Of a stretch of DNA of 64,000 nt, positions 23,126 through 35,821 are shown one piece after another (the first letter of the stretch is position 1; each line of letters starts with the position of its first letter). Below the pieces are notes generated by a model. The model saw nothing but the letters and a program-made list of their open reading frames with translations. It was not told where the DNA came from and searched no databases. Source of the stretch: Polytrichum commune (taxonomy: Eukaryota; Streptophyta; Polytrichopsida; Polytrichales; Polytrichaceae); the NCBI GenBank assembly GCA_950295325.1, contig OX485807.1:49692440-49756439 (forward strand). Reading direction: 5' to 3'. The translations under genes were made by a program, and so were the position numbers.

Positions 23126-26100
23126 AGGTTGGACTACGTCTTTAAATTTGATTTATAGTGAACACAAATGGGAGAACTTATATATGTATTCAATTGAGGA
23201 ATCAACATACATGCACTTTTGATAACCATAACTGAAACATGGGAAGTCCGATTTTCTATCTGAATTTTGTTGATGCTCCATTGTAGATTTGGTAATGCAA
23301 TACTCTAATCAGTAGAAGTTGGAGAACACACAAAAACGAACAGAATAACACCTGATACCTTATGTCTAGGAGCACTCTGCCAGTATAAATTAGCTGGCAA
23401 AGACAACTGCATTTGTCACCCAGCTTTTAGTGTCAGGAAATCATTGCTGTCTCCATAACTGCATGACCCAAGAGTGATGAAATGTTTCAGTCTTTCGAAA
23501 TAAGGCAAATGAGTCCATCACATGGGATGTGATTCTTGAGGATTGATAGCTTGTTCATGCTAAAAGTGTCACTTTAAGCGCTGTGCATGGATACGAATAT
23601 TAATCCTAAAATAATTTCAACGCACCAAAGTATGTTTTGTTTGAATTTTGTATGTAAAAGTTATAAGGGTTCAAAATTTTATTGATAGATGATCTAATAT
23701 TAACATAAGAGCATGTTGTTAAGGTGGTGGGCATTTTTAACATCAATATGTATTTACTGTTCAAGATTTTAGCATAACATTACTTAGCGTTTGAATCTCG
23801 TTCTGTGGGCCCTTAGAATATAACAGTGGGGTGCTTGAAAGGTTGCGCATGGAGACTCAAATTTAGACTTAGATCTCAACTTCCTACTATTATATTCTTA
23901 GGGCCCACGTTGTTGACTTATGTTATGAGGGTGGTGGGAAGTGGGTGGGGTGTTTGCTTAAGCACCGTCTACCTTAAAAGCTTATGGGGACTTGAGGGGT
24001 AAAGATTCATAAGATGTGCCATAAAATGAAATTTCCAAGGATTTCTTGAGAACTATTCCCAAGGGTGCATGTAACTCACATGCGTGTGTTACCTTCTTTA
24101 TTGATACCCCAACATACAATTTTTTGGGTGGGCAAAAATAAATAAATACACATACAAAGTTATAGGTAAGAAATAGTGAGAGGTGTATGTATGGCACATG
24201 CTTTTATTATAAGTTTATGTATGGATCAATAATTTATCTTTATTGCTAGGAAAAAGTATACTCTAGCTATTTGCATATTTTGTAACCCATAGTCATAATT
24301 AATGTCCCTTATGTGCACCCACATGCTACAAGTATAATAAATCAAGGTGCAATTCATGGGGGACTACTACAATTGAGAAGTCGTGAGGCACTATCAAAGA
24401 ACGACATCATAGGATTATCCCATCATATCAATAATTATTTTAGGTCTTCATATAAAAACTTGAAAATTCATTATACTCACAATCTCATTGTTTGGATGGA
24501 GAACTTGACATGATTTATTGAAATTATAGATACTATAGATTGTTGGAGAGTTGCAAACACAATATGATCTTGAAGTGATCAAAGTATCAAAACATTTTCT
24601 TGGGTATGAGCACTTCATGTGGTTTAGATAATGCTGATGCATGCATTTGTGAGCAAGTTTTTGGAGTGACAGACGATTTTTACTTATGGAGAACAAATGT
24701 AGAAAACACCGTATTCTTGATGTTTAAGCCATGGACAAAAATACCATCAATGGCATTTAGGAGTAATCAAATATAATGAATGATATGCTGGGTAGAATGC
24801 ATCTTCCTTTGATACCTAAATGTTGAGCAGTCCTCTGGGTCCTACAAACCCCCTTCTAGCATGTTTTAACCCCTAAATGCTCTGGCCTTCATGTTCCATT
24901 TTTGGGCACCTCCAACACCAATGCTAAAAAAAATTATTATGTAGAAAAATAAAATAAAATAAAAATATCCCTCAAAGCCAAATTTAGATGAAGTCTGTCA
25001 CCCTCAAAGTTGGAGGGGCCACATGAGGTCATATTGGGAGATTTCCCCTTTTTCATGGAGCAAGCAATATGTGCACTAAGTAGTAGTAGTAGTAGTAGTA
25101 GTTGTTGTTATTGTTGGTTTTTGTTTGTTTTTTTTTCTCCTTCCAAATCCATATGTTTCAAGACGTGCACAACGGTCACCTTGTCCTAAGGAGAAAAAAA
25201 ACCCCACCGAAATTGGGCATCATATGTGAAGGATATTGGCTCCTAAATTTGGCTCCTACATTGGAGCAACACATCCGCCTCCCAAAACAAGCACTGCCAA
25301 CCTAACCAAAAACCTACATGCTTGGAGTGTGAGGTTCTCATGTGTTATTTTGGCCCACATGGTAGTGGGCACCACCCTACACCATAGATACCTTTCCATC
25401 CACATAAATTGCCACCTAGTGGGTCGCAAACCGTAGTAGAATATTAGGTGGCAACCCATTTTGGGTTGCTTGAGCATTTAAGAGTTAAGGTTAACAAATG
25501 TTGTGTTTAACACATTTAACCATATCTAGCCATATGATCTTGAAATTATAGTTGAAGCACCTATTACCAATCAGGATCCCATCATGGACCTATAGGGTGC
25601 CATAATTTTGATCAGGTTAGGACTGAAATTCGATCAGGCTGGGATTGCATTTTGATTAGGCCAAAACCAATAGTGGCATGACACATGTCCTTGGTTTTGA
25701 TGCTAAAGTGAGGAGGAGTGAGTGGTTATGGTAGACTCCATATATTATATGTTTCGGCCAACTTTTGTCTTCAAAAATTCACAGCAATTTCATTACAAGG
25801 AATAAAAATTATCAGAAAAATTGCAGTTTTCTTGATTTCTATCATCCTACACAAGAAGAATTTGCACTGCTTTATATTTCTCCAGATTTAGTGTAGAATC
25901 TCTTAAGTGATTGGTTATGAGTGCCTCTACTCTAGTTAGGGTGAGTTTCCATGTATGCTGCTTGCCAACCAAACTCTGGTGGGAATAAGAGCAAATGTAG
26001 ATGAAATATGGTGGGATAGTGTTTATGAGCCGAGTTTGTGGCCAATTAGTTTAACTATAGGCAGATAGAAAAGTAGTTGGTTGGAGCAACATCTAGGTAG

Positions 26101-28006
26101 ATGGAAATAGTTAACTATAGGCTATAGAAGGTAGTTATAACTACCGGCACAAGCTTAGGGGCTCGCAGTTGGTTAGAAAGCAACTATTGTCATCCTTGCG
26201 GAGCCAAAGAGGCTGGCAGAGAAGAGAAAAACATACATTTCTTTGAAAATTTTGAGCATATTGTTAAGCACATAGTCTTGTCTCCCTCAACATCGAGAGT
26301 GGGCGAGGTCATAGTTAAACTCTCTTTTGTGTACTTTGAGTAATCACCATAGTGATTGTGGGATTAATGATTTCTATTGAAGCGCATTGTTATTTTGAAT
26401 CATAAGCTATTGAAGGGCCGAAGTATGGTCAAACAATTTTCTTTTTTTGATTGCGTGATTGCAGAATTGGAAACCATTGTCTTTTGATATGAGTGCAATT
26501 GTCCGAGTCCAAAGTAGTGAGAGGAATTGAGTGAGTCAGATTGGCAAAAGTGAGCATTTGAGAATCGATAAGAATGAATTGAAATTGATAGAAGTTTGAT
26601 CAACCTTTGAGGGAAGGAGGTTACGGATCAAAAATAGAAGCAAGCCCCAAAAGATAGGATGAAACACGAAAGAGTGGGAATGTATAAGGAGTCACATAGT
26701 GCAACCTGAAGTTAAGCATATAGTTGGAAGAAGATTGAATATTATGTAACAATCGTCTAAGGACCAAGACCCTTTTCCAAGTTCAACATTAGAGAGAGTA
26801 GAACAAAGAGGGTTAACCTAAGTAGAGAGAGAAAGAGAGTGAGGAAGTAAAACGATTGTCCAATAAAATAGATCATACAGAAAGAACATTGTTGAGTGTT
26901 AGTAAGAACAATCCTATGAGAGGGTGGGACAGAGTAGCTAAGGGATGTCCGGGAAGGAAGCTGCTTGAAGAACTAAGCCCTGTGGAAGGCAAAGGTTGTG
27001 TGAGGTAGCCGAAAGGTCAAAGGCCAGTTTGAGAAGGAAACTATAGACCATTGTTAAAGCCTATGAGAGATAGTGAGAGGGAAAGGAAGGAAAGAAGATA
27101 AATTGTACAAATAGATTACGATTATAGTTAACGTAAGCACTAGAGTTTGGTAGTAGTAAAATTTGCTAAGTCTGTTTAATCAAAGAACCCCTTATCAATT
27201 GATTGTGATGAGAAAATGTCTATGATCAGTCGATTAATGATGGGATTGGGAAATTAAGAGTGGTTAAGTAAATTTGAGTTAGGATAAACTCTAGATTATT
27301 AAGGAAGAATTAGGTATGAGTTATCCTAGAGCGTTATAATGATACATAGTCTAGAGACTTTGATATTTGAATATATGAATTGCAAGTTAATTAGATCAAC
27401 TATTGTCTTGTGTTTACCTTGGTTATTATTGTTGCAGGTTGGGTAGGGCAGTCAAGACTATAGCTTGACCTTGATGATCGTTGTTAATTGCATAAGTTAT
27501 GAGGAATAATTAAATCTTGGAATTAATAAATTAATAAATTTTCTTGTATTGAAATTAACATTGACCAATTAATGAAGGAATTGTTGTGATTCGAAGATGC
27601 ATTGGCCAATGGTTATCAAGACAATTGTGATGATACTCAAAGACTATTGCTTTCCAAAAATTATTGTTCTACAATCTCATGACGAGATGGAAATTTACAA
27701 CCATTGATAAACAAACAATATGAGAAACATTGAGAGAAAATCTTGAGAGAAAGGAGAACAAAAGTTGATTGAGTAATGTTTTAGAGTGAAAATAACAACC
27801 CTATTGTCTAATTAATAAATTATAATATAAAAATGCATGTAATAGACATTAGTAAAGCCTTCCTTGAGAGTCTGTACCCTAGGTTTTGGTTTATTTAAGT
27901 TATAACATAACTACAATGTTCATGTATGCCAACCAACTATTGCTATTTAAGTATTTAGTGGACACATGAAAGTCTAGTGGCCCATGATCATGGCCCTCCA
28001 CTTTCT
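23126..28006. other. Intergenic, 4.9 kb, no gene recognised
   Basis: Short ORFs lack recognisable motifs. Microsatellites include (AAAAT)n at about 24943-24965 and (TAG)n at 25081-25101. The stretch 26.2-27.1 kb is conspicuously purine-rich on the plus strand. The motif 'agttaactatagg' at about 26046 and 26110 echoes the 13.2-13.9 kb cluster. Confidence 0.45.
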
Positions 28007-28142
28007 TGTAACGCCCCTTAACGTTACGTCCTTTATGTTCCGCGCAAAACTAACAACTCACTTACACAAGCCACTTGTTTATGTGAGTCCACACTCTCGT
28101 TAACTTAGGATCCTAACAATCCTAATACTTGTGAGGTCCCCA
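28007..28142 (-). repeat. 3' LTR of the chromovirus
   Basis: It starts (plus strand) TGTAACGCCCCTTAACG and ends ...GGTCCCCA. It shares with the right LTR 'cttaacgttacgtcctt', 'acacaagccacttgttta' and 'ggatcctaacaatcctaat'. The two LTRs differ at many sites, which indicates an old insertion. Confidence 0.85.
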
Positions 28143-29265
28143 CTAGTCAACCCTTGGGCCACCCTAGCCCCTCTCTTAGCGCCAAGGTTCGGGCTTTTCC
28201 ACACGCCCCACATGTGCTCCGAGTCCGTCAAGTCCTCACCCTTTGGCCGTCGCGGCCAAACCCTTTGTGCACCCCGCACGGGTCACCCTACCCCACACTT
28301 AGTCCACCCGCCTAAGTGTGGATTCTCAACCGGGTTCAATCCAACACCCTTAGGTGTTCGTCTGCCCAATGCTAGCGTCCGTTCTAAGGGGCCCCTACAT
28401 CTTCCCCCACTTAGAACACTTGATGTCCTCATCAAGTCTTTGCTACGGCTCTCCTCATCCCGGATGAGGCGAAGTCTCAACGCCTTCGGTGTGGACCATT
28501 TCTGGTTCGCGTTGGCTTCCAAGACGAAGGCTAAGATGCGCGTGCCTTCTCTTGCTCTTGCATCGGTTCTACGTGACCTTCCCATTTTTATCAATGTGAG
28601 CGTCACCATTCTTAAGAAAAATCCTAAAGTCCCTTTGTCTTTGGACCTCATCTGGCCATGGCGAGTTGTGGGTATTTGTTGCTAGCTGGTAATAAAATGT
28701 GTTCGAGGATAGCTACGCCTTTCCCTCGTTTGCCCATGGGGACATGAATAGCCGTTAATGCGCTTTCGCTCCCAGATGCGCCTTGTGGGAGATCATCCTC
28801 ACGCTTGGCGCCCGCATCTTGGTCTCGCCACAACCAAACCCATCTTACTTTGCTTCGATAGGTCCCCTTGGCGGCGCCCATCGTCCAATTTCGACTAGGT
28901 TTCTTTTTCGCGTACTTATGCTCTCTACTTTTATATTCTTGTTTTTCTTACTTATGCTTGGGTTACACCTTTCTCTATTACCCCTCTTGCTCGTTTGGCG
29001 TGCTCATTCTCTCCCACTTAGAGGTGTTCGCGACCGTGCCAACTTTTTTAATGCCTCATGTGAATGGGACCCGACGTCCTACGCTTGTTCTTTGTCGGTT
29101 TAGAATATTTTGGCGTGTTCAATGGGTTGGTTGGTTCGTCATCCCTTCGCATTACTAGCATGTCGTCCACCCCTATATCATTGTCATCAATAAGTGGTGG
29201 TAACTTTTTGCTAGTTGTAGTACGTTTTCGTGCCGGCTTGTTGGGATTTCCGTGTGCCGCGGCTT
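28143..29265 (-). other. Untranslated 3' part of the chromovirus
   Basis: The region lies between the chromodomain-coding part and the 3' LTR. Its longest ORFs (28131-28685 plus; 28283-28651 minus) show no known domain. It is clearly more GC-rich than the flanking host DNA. Confidence 0.5.
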
Positions 29266-29442
29266 GTGCCTTAGCCACCTTACGAGCCTGAGAGACCTTG
29301 ATGAGAGTTTGAGCATGAGGTAAGTTTACTCTATTGATCCATTCATACTCATATGGCCAATAACCGTGCATCAAACACTTATATTGTTTTCCACGCCCGT
29401 GTATTTGTCGCGAGTCAAGGATTGCTATGATTTTACCTATTG
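29266..29442 (-). pseudogene. Chromodomain at the integrase C-terminus
   Basis: Minus-strand frame from about 29437: AILDSRQIHGRGKQYKCL, then HGYWPYEYEWINRVNL and AQTLIK. Spacing and aromatic residues match the chromodomain that plant chromoviruses carry to target heterochromatin. A basic, Lys/Arg-rich tail follows to 29048. A stop interrupts the sequence upstream of the domain. Confidence 0.75.
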
Positions 29443-29599
29443 CCCCGTCTCACGATTCATATTTGGGTGGCGGCCTTGGATCCTCTTGCCACAAGTGCAA
29501 ATCCCTATCGTCACGATGATATTTTTTGACTAATGATACATGAAATACCGGATGTCAACCCTATCCGACTCTCTTGCCAAAATCAAACACATACACATC

Positions 29600-30720
29600 C
29601 GGGTGGAGAATTTTCTTCACTGGAAATGATCCAATCCACTGTGTGGACCATTTGATGGATAACTCCGTTGGTATCCCGAGGTTTTTTGAATCCAACTATA
29701 CGTAATCTCCAACTTTGAATGTCATTTCACGCCGCTCCTTGTTTACCGCATTAGCGTAACGGTCTTAAGCTTTCGCCATCATTGCCTTAGCATTGCGGAG
29801 GATCATTTGCCTCCGCGCGACCCATTGTGCCGCGTCGAGTGAATAATATCCCGAGAGCCTTTCTTCGTCACGCGTAAATTCATTTTAACCAACGGATAAG
29901 TCGCTAGCCAATACGGCTTCTTGTCCATAACACCAATAAATTGGTGTTTTTCCCGTCGTACGAGACACTGTCATGTTATAACACAATTCGGCAAGAGATA
30001 TTAACGTGGGTCATTCTTGTTGATATCTTTTGTAAAATACCCTCATATACATATTTAGGATCGAGTTGATCATTTCCGCTTGGCCATCCCCTTGTGGATG
30101 CCAAGCCGTCGTCATTGAAAACCACACTCCCGTTCGTCGCATCATACGTTGTCAAAATTGAATTTGGAACAATAACGTGCGATTGCTACGGGAACCATTT
30201 ATGCCACACCCAATTGTCTAAGAACAATTGTGCCACCTCATCCGCCGCGGCTTATTTAGAATAAGGCACAAAAGCCACCCACTTATTCAATCAGCATACT
30301 ATGATCAATATGACATCGACTTTCGCTACCTTCGGGACGGCCGTCATGAAATCCATCGATATCGAGTAGAAATTTTGCTTTGGAATAGATAAGGATTTTA
30401 ATTTCATGAATTTGGGTAAGATGCTATGCTTCGTCATTTGGCACTTAACGCATATCTTGATAACTCCTCTACATCCACATACATGCAAGGCCAAAAATAC
30501 ATTTTTTGGAATTTGGCCATCGTAGTGCGAACTTTCTTATGCCCCGCCAAAGGCATGTCGTGGATCTCGTGAAGCAATATTTTATTAAGGTTCATCTGCT
30601 GGCACATACAATCGCGTTTGCTTAAAGTAATGAAGTCCATTCTTTCGCCTCAAATTTTTCATTAACCAGCCTCCAGGCGGGTTCTTCATTGAGCCCCGCT
30701 TGTCGAAGAATTGGTTATTC
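29600..30720 (-). pseudogene. Retrotransposon integrase remnant
   Basis: The minus strand shows the zinc-binding HHCC region (HDMPLAGHKK... WPCMYVDVEE, then CVKCQMTKH in the adjoining frame) and the start of the catalytic core (SISMDFMTAVPK, with the first catalytic Asp). Frameshifts and stops break it several times, and the rest of the core is traceable only in pieces down to about 29.6 kb. Confidence 0.8.
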
Positions 30721-30789
30721 GTAACCGCATTTTCGTCATGCTTCATTATTTCCCTTATGTCGTCTAGAAAGTTTTTTTCCAACTCGTCG

Positions 30790-31240
30790 AGGTCTTCTTC
30801 GACTAGCATAAACAAGCGAGGAGTGATCAATTCCTCTCTACGACTTAGCGCGTCCGATACCAAGTGGTCACGTCCCGGTTTATGAATCAACTCAACATCC
30901 ATTGAGATAATCGTGTCATACCACTGCAACTCCTCCGGAGTTGCTTGGGCCTTAGAATTGAGATACTTGAGTGAGAGATCATCTGTGTAAACCTTAAATT
31001 TTCTCCCACCTACATAATGTCTCCAATTTTTGACACAATGGACCACGGCGTATAGTTTTTTTTCGTAGGTTGGCCATCTTAGTTGGCTCCCCATCAACTT
31101 GCAGATTTTATAAGCCACCGGGTGGCCATCTTGCATTAAGACACCCATGATGGCAAAACCATTCGCATCCGTGTGCACCTCAAATTCTTGGTCGAATTCG
31201 GGATACTTAAGTACTCCTACCGAACATAACAATTTATAAA
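30790..31240 (-). pseudogene. Retrotransposon RNase H domain
   Basis: The minus frame starting at 31232 carries FEVHTDANGFAIMGVLMQDG, YEKKLYAVVHCVKNWRHY, FKVYTDDLSLKYL and HKPGRDHLVSDALSR, the ordered motifs of the Ty3/gypsy RNase H with catalytic TDA, E and TD residues. This is the best preserved domain of the element. Confidence 0.92.
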
Positions 31241-31379
31241 GTTCATTGAATGATTCGTCGCAAGCTTCATCCTACTTAAGCTCTTGTTATTCTTTACCCA
31301 AAAGGTTCGAGAGAGACAACGCTATCTTAGAATTTTTTTTAATAAACTTTCGGTAATAGTTGGCCAAACCTGAAAAAAA

Positions 31380-32060
31380 CCTCACTCATTTCTACGTCTG
31401 CGGCACTTTCCACTTGCGGATGGTTTGAATTTTTTTGGGGTCCGAACGAATGCCATCGCCCCTCAACACGTGACCCAAGAATTCTAACTCCTTTAGTGAG
31501 AACTCGTTTTTCTCCGCATTCACGTATAACCTATTTTGTCTTAGCTTTTCTAGGACCTGCCTTAGGTCCCACACGTGGTCTAACTCGTTTTTCGAGTAAA
31601 TGAATGTATCGTCAATATACACCATTATGCACTCGTCCATCTCTTCATGAAAATTCTCATTCATAATAGACATAAAGGTTGCTGGTGCCATATCGGGTCC
31701 GCATTGCCGTTTTGTGCACGTTCTCATCTGTCACTCGGATTTTGTAGTAACCCGACTTCAAGTCTATACAACTAAAGTGGATTGTACTCGCCAACCTATC
31801 CAATAAGTCGTCAATTATAGGTAAGGGGAAATTGTTCTTAAGTGTTACTCAGTTGAGCGCGCAGTAGTCTATGCACATTCGCAATTGGCCACCCTTCTTG
31901 GTCATAAAGAGCACCGACACCCCAAACGGCGATTTGGTAGGCCGGACATAGCCTCTCGCTAAGAGTTGAATTAGTTGCCGTGTTTGTTAATAACTCGGCT
32001 TGATTGAATCGATACGGATGCTTATTTAGCGGCTCCGCCTCCGACACTCACTTGATTTTG
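31380..32060 (-). pseudogene. Retrotransposon reverse transcriptase domain, frameshifted
   Basis: The frame ending at 31392 contains VYIDDTFIYSKNELDH (YIDD catalytic motif), then LRQNRLYVNAEKNEF and LGHVLRGDGI, typical of Ty3/gypsy RT. N-terminal parts lie in shifted frames up to about 32050, where 'KHPYRFNQAE' is preserved and the fingers region is broken. Confidence 0.88.
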
Positions 32061-32399
32061 TAAACCACCTTCCGTTCGAGAGGCAACTCCTTAGAGAGTT
32101 CATTAGTCAAAATATCTTTGAACTCATCAAAACTTGGGCGACACTTATTGGGCTATAACATGGCGGGATCAATCATTTTCCATTAATATCGAGAAAATCA
32201 TCTTTCAAAATTAATACATATTTCTCTTCAAATAGGTCTTGCTTCGTAACTAGATTGATTCCCCACCAACCATGATAGTGATTTCGGTTTTCTATCTGAA
32301 CCAACCATCACAACGTAAACGCTAGGTCTTTGCCTAACTTTTACCCCATAATAGTGTAAGAATATATTTCCTAACACTACGTTCTCGCCGCCTAACTCA

Positions 32400-32720
32400 C
32401 AAATAGTGAAGTCTTATTTAAATTTTGCCGCGCCTACCTTGAAACGTATTCCCTAGCAACTTGCGCTGCTTGATACGATCTTTGCGTGAAGTTCATTTCC
32501 GGCAAGGCCGTATCCTCCATTCGTATATTCAACCTCTTCGCGTGCGTCAACGTCATGAAGGAATTCGTGACTCATGTATCAATCAACATTGACACGTTAA
32601 TTCCGTTTATTTGGCTTTTCAAATAAACTAATCATTTTTTAGTTGGGTTTATCAAAGAGATCTTTGTTTCAAAGCCGCCCTCTGCAACTAGCATTATTAG
32701 ACTTAAGCTTTCGAGCACGC
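32400..32720 (-). pseudogene. Retrotransposon aspartic protease remnant with an in-active-site stop
   Basis: The minus strand near 32590-32560 reads MLIDT-stop-VTNSFM. This aligns with the DTG(A/S)-x-x-S-F active site of retropepsins, and the glycine position is a TGA stop. The upstream 'QINGINV' fits the usual lead-in. Confidence 0.65.
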
Positions 32721-32749
32721 GGTGCCCCCGCTTCAAAGTCGATACACTT

Positions 32750-34135
32750 TCTTTGATTGAGATCGCGTGCTGTCTTTCATCTTTATTTTTGGATTGGCGA
32801 TATCGTAGTAGAGTTCAACACTATATTTTTGCCTCCGCCGACGCCCTTGCCATGTTGCCCGCCTTACCGTACGTGAAGTATAACCTATTCTTCATCGCGT
32901 CCTTAGAGTCGACCTATTTTGGCAGTTTGAAGTGTCTTTTGAAAGTGATCGGCTTGCTGCTCGATCCCCTCCCTCGGGAACCTCTATCGCCTAATATTTT
33001 CGTTTTGAAAATTTGTGTTTCTTACCTCCGAAGGTCTTTTCGAATAGTCTTTTCCCGCTTGGAGTTTCGGGGCGGTCTTTTTTTTTTGCGTTCTCTTAAC
33101 AAATCACCATATCAAACAACTCTATTATTGTGGTAGTAAGGTTTTCGCGCTCTTTTACTTTGCGTCGAATTGATTCATCAAAGGCTAGTAAGAAACACCC
33201 CATCATATCTAATTGCGGATTTTTCTCACAATCGAATTATAAATATTTTGTCTTATACTCTTCGGCGTACCTCGAAAGGTTTTGATCGTTTCGCCACTTC
33301 ATGACGCCCAAGGCCATGACGTTAAATAGATGTTGGTGTGGTTTGCGCCGCGTTGTGATCGCCCACTTCTTTAATACCTTCTACGAGAAGTACTCGCTTT
33401 GCGAGCCTCACCACGCCGCGAAGGCTATGGATGCGTCATCGTTGAAGAATGATCCGAAGCTTCGTATCCTCACCTCATCGTCATTATAGCCCGAGGCGTT
33501 ACAAGGCGTCTCGTATTCAGTGAAGAACGCCTCGATTTTCGTCATCTTTTTAGTATTCTATGTCGTTGGTTTTGGGACATTCTTCATATATGTGGGTTTA
33601 GTGGCGTCAGACGGCGAACTCCTCCCGCTCTTTATTATCTCCACCAACAATTGGTTTTGGTTCATTAAGGTAATAATTGCTAACCTTATCTCACGGACTT
33701 CATCCTTGAGCTTTGTTATGGGCGTTTCGTATTGTCGGGGTCTTTTTCGATTCGAATCACTTTCGGATCCGTCAGAGCTAATTTCGTCGCTTTCACCAAG
33801 TGTTTCATTGGGTTGTTCTTGCTTTACCAAGCCTTGATTCACCACTCCTTGGTCTCGATATGAATCGGTTCCAAGTTCAATTCCTTCCGAAGTTGATTCG
33901 CGATTTTGTTATCGTTGAGAACCTTCTTCATGCGCGGTACCCGAATCTTCTTGGCTGGCCCGCCTTCTTCGCCTACAATTGGATTCCCGACGCTAATTCC
34001 TTTCGAGTCTCATCTTCTCCTCGTCGCAATTCGCTTCGCCCTTCTTTGAGCGCTTCGTGGTTGTCATCTTCGCAACCTCCAAGGTTGCTAAGCTACTACT
34101 TCGTCCTTGAGTGTCGAATCACGATACCGAGCTTA
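32750..34135 (-). pseudogene. Retrotransposon gag remnant
   Basis: After the primer site the minus strand encodes a charged N-terminal region (33845-33558, including KLKDEVREIRLAIITL, probably helical), then capsid-like pieces in several frames (for example FDCEKNPQL and FLLAFDESIRRKVKE at about 33.2 kb). Stops and indels are frequent. The assignment rests mainly on position between the 5' LTR and the protease. Confidence 0.6.
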
Positions 34136-34138
34136 GAC

Positions 34139-34150
34139 GCTCTGATACCA
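34139..34150 (-). other. Primer-binding site complementary to tRNA-iMet
   Basis: The minus strand reads TGGTATCAGAGC, 2 nt from the end of the 5' LTR. This is the standard plant initiator-methionine tRNA primer site and fixes the element's orientation. Confidence 0.93.
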
Positions 34151-34152
34151 CA

Positions 34153-34285
34153 TGTAACGTCCCTTAACGTTACGTCCTTCACGCCCTGCGCGAAGCTACC
34201 AACCCACCTACACAAGCCACTTGTTTAGGTGGATCCACATTCTCGGTATTTGAGGATCCTAACAATCCTAATACTGGTGGGGTCA
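34153..34285 (-). repeat. 5' LTR of the chromovirus
   Basis: It starts TGTAACGTCCCTTAACG on the plus strand and ends near 'ggggtca' (34285; possibly 34289). It pairs with 28007-28142. Confidence 0.85.
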
Positions 34286-34289
34286 TACA

Positions 34290-35821
34290 ATTTATATACA
34301 TAGTGCCTATCTACTTCTATTTGAATATATTTGATAAAATAATAATAATAATTTATATTAAGGACTTATGCTAGGTTTAATTTTAATCTTATACTCTATA
34401 TCCAAAAACATAAGGTATAGGATAAAATTTTAGTTATTAATATTAAAAAATTGAAAATTAAGAAAAGTTATATTTAAAACATATTTTTATTTTATTAAAG
34501 CCAATCTTATAATCTAAATCTTATTATTAATATTATGTATGATAGTTTTAGTATATATAAATCAAATTTATAAAATAAAAAATTAGATTAACTTATTTAG
34601 ATATTAAAGAAATATATTAAAATTACGTATCTGAAATTTTTATTTTATTTGATTTTTTTAATCGCATACTATATTTGTTTTTCTATTTTTCCTCAAGACT
34701 TGATGTTTTTTTAATCCATGTTATTATGGTGTGCACGGAATTTCGTTGCCTGAGTCAGTGCCGCATCAATTTAGCGTTGAGAATACAAGATGCACAAATA
34801 TAAATTTCCGATTTGACCTAATATTCATAGAGAACCTTGTAATATTTCTAAAAATTCCATACTCTTATGAATATGTCATATGATATTATATTTTTAAAAA
34901 ATTACAAAAATTAAGGTCACAAATACTTGTAGATTTTTTTATTTTACAGGATTTTAAAGAAAATGTTTGATGTACTTATATACATATGAAACGACATAGA
35001 AAGTTTCTATATCAATATTTAAAGCAAATCGAAGAAACAAATATGTAAATCCTCAAAGCAAACCTAAAAGTAAGGTGTATAAACCTTGTGAAAATATTAA
35101 AAAAAAACATGAATTTGAAATAAAATATCAATGCAAGATAAGTAAAATTTGAAAGAATATGACAAATATAAGAGTAAGAGAAAAATAAATAAAAACAAAG
35201 GAAAAAGTCATGAATTCAAAAGAAATATTGATTTTAAAGATGAGAATGATGAAATATCTTCGTTTTATTCACACATAGATGATTGGGTGAGAAAGTAGAG
35301 AACTTTAAATGGTTTAATGAAATTGCTTGTTAATTTATTAAATATATCCGGATTCGTATGATGGGATGACAATCCATGATACACCTACTTCCTTTCATAT
35401 GAAATACTATTTTCTATATTTATCATCAAATATTATTGCCTAAATATTAAATTAGACTTGAATTATTTTGAACTTACCAAAGTTTGGTATTTATGGAATC
35501 TTTGAGACAAGAAGCCGAAGACGTAAGGTAGTATTTAGAGTGACTCAGTTTATCTGAAGAGATGAATGAATTCCTACCAATAAAAATATCTTAGTGCCTG
35601 AAATCCCCAACTTGATCGCAATTGCTAATACAATATATAAATAATATACCAACACCTTAACGCCTCTTTTTGCAAGTTATAGTGAAAAATATCAACAACT
35701 ACACTTTAGTCAATAAAACTTTAGGCTACAAAAATACCACAAAGACAAATTCAAATGATTATATTAACAGTAGAATATGATAAATTCATAAACAAAGACA
35801 TATATCTAACTTACATTGATT
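34290..35821. other. Very AT-rich stretch, nothing recognised
   Basis: About 1.5 kb of poly-A/T-rich sequence (for example 34340-34730) between the LTR element and the LINE. It could be the decayed 5' part of the LINE, but no endonuclease motif is readable. Confidence 0.5.

Larger units (their letters stand above)
28007..34289 (-). mobile_element. Decayed Ty3/gypsy chromovirus (LTR retrotransposon)
   Basis: Short direct LTRs (28007-28142 and 34153 to about 34285) bound an internal region that reads, on the minus strand, gag, protease, reverse transcriptase, RNase H, integrase and chromodomain. That order defines Ty3/gypsy, and the terminal chromodomain defines chromoviruses. A primer site complementary to initiator tRNA-Met adjoins the right (5') LTR. 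Frames are broken throughout by stops and indels, so it is not autonomous. No matching 5-bp target duplication is seen (TTTCT left; TACAA or ATTTA right). LTRs of about 135 bp are very short for this group. Confidence 0.92.

Noticed and set aside
28131-28685. 184-codon plus-strand ORF
   Set aside because: It starts in the 3' LTR and runs antisense to the retrotransposon; its composition reflects GC-rich element DNA and it has no domain.
30700-30885. Plus-strand ORF within the retrotransposon
   Set aside because: It is antisense to the RNase H to integrase coding region.
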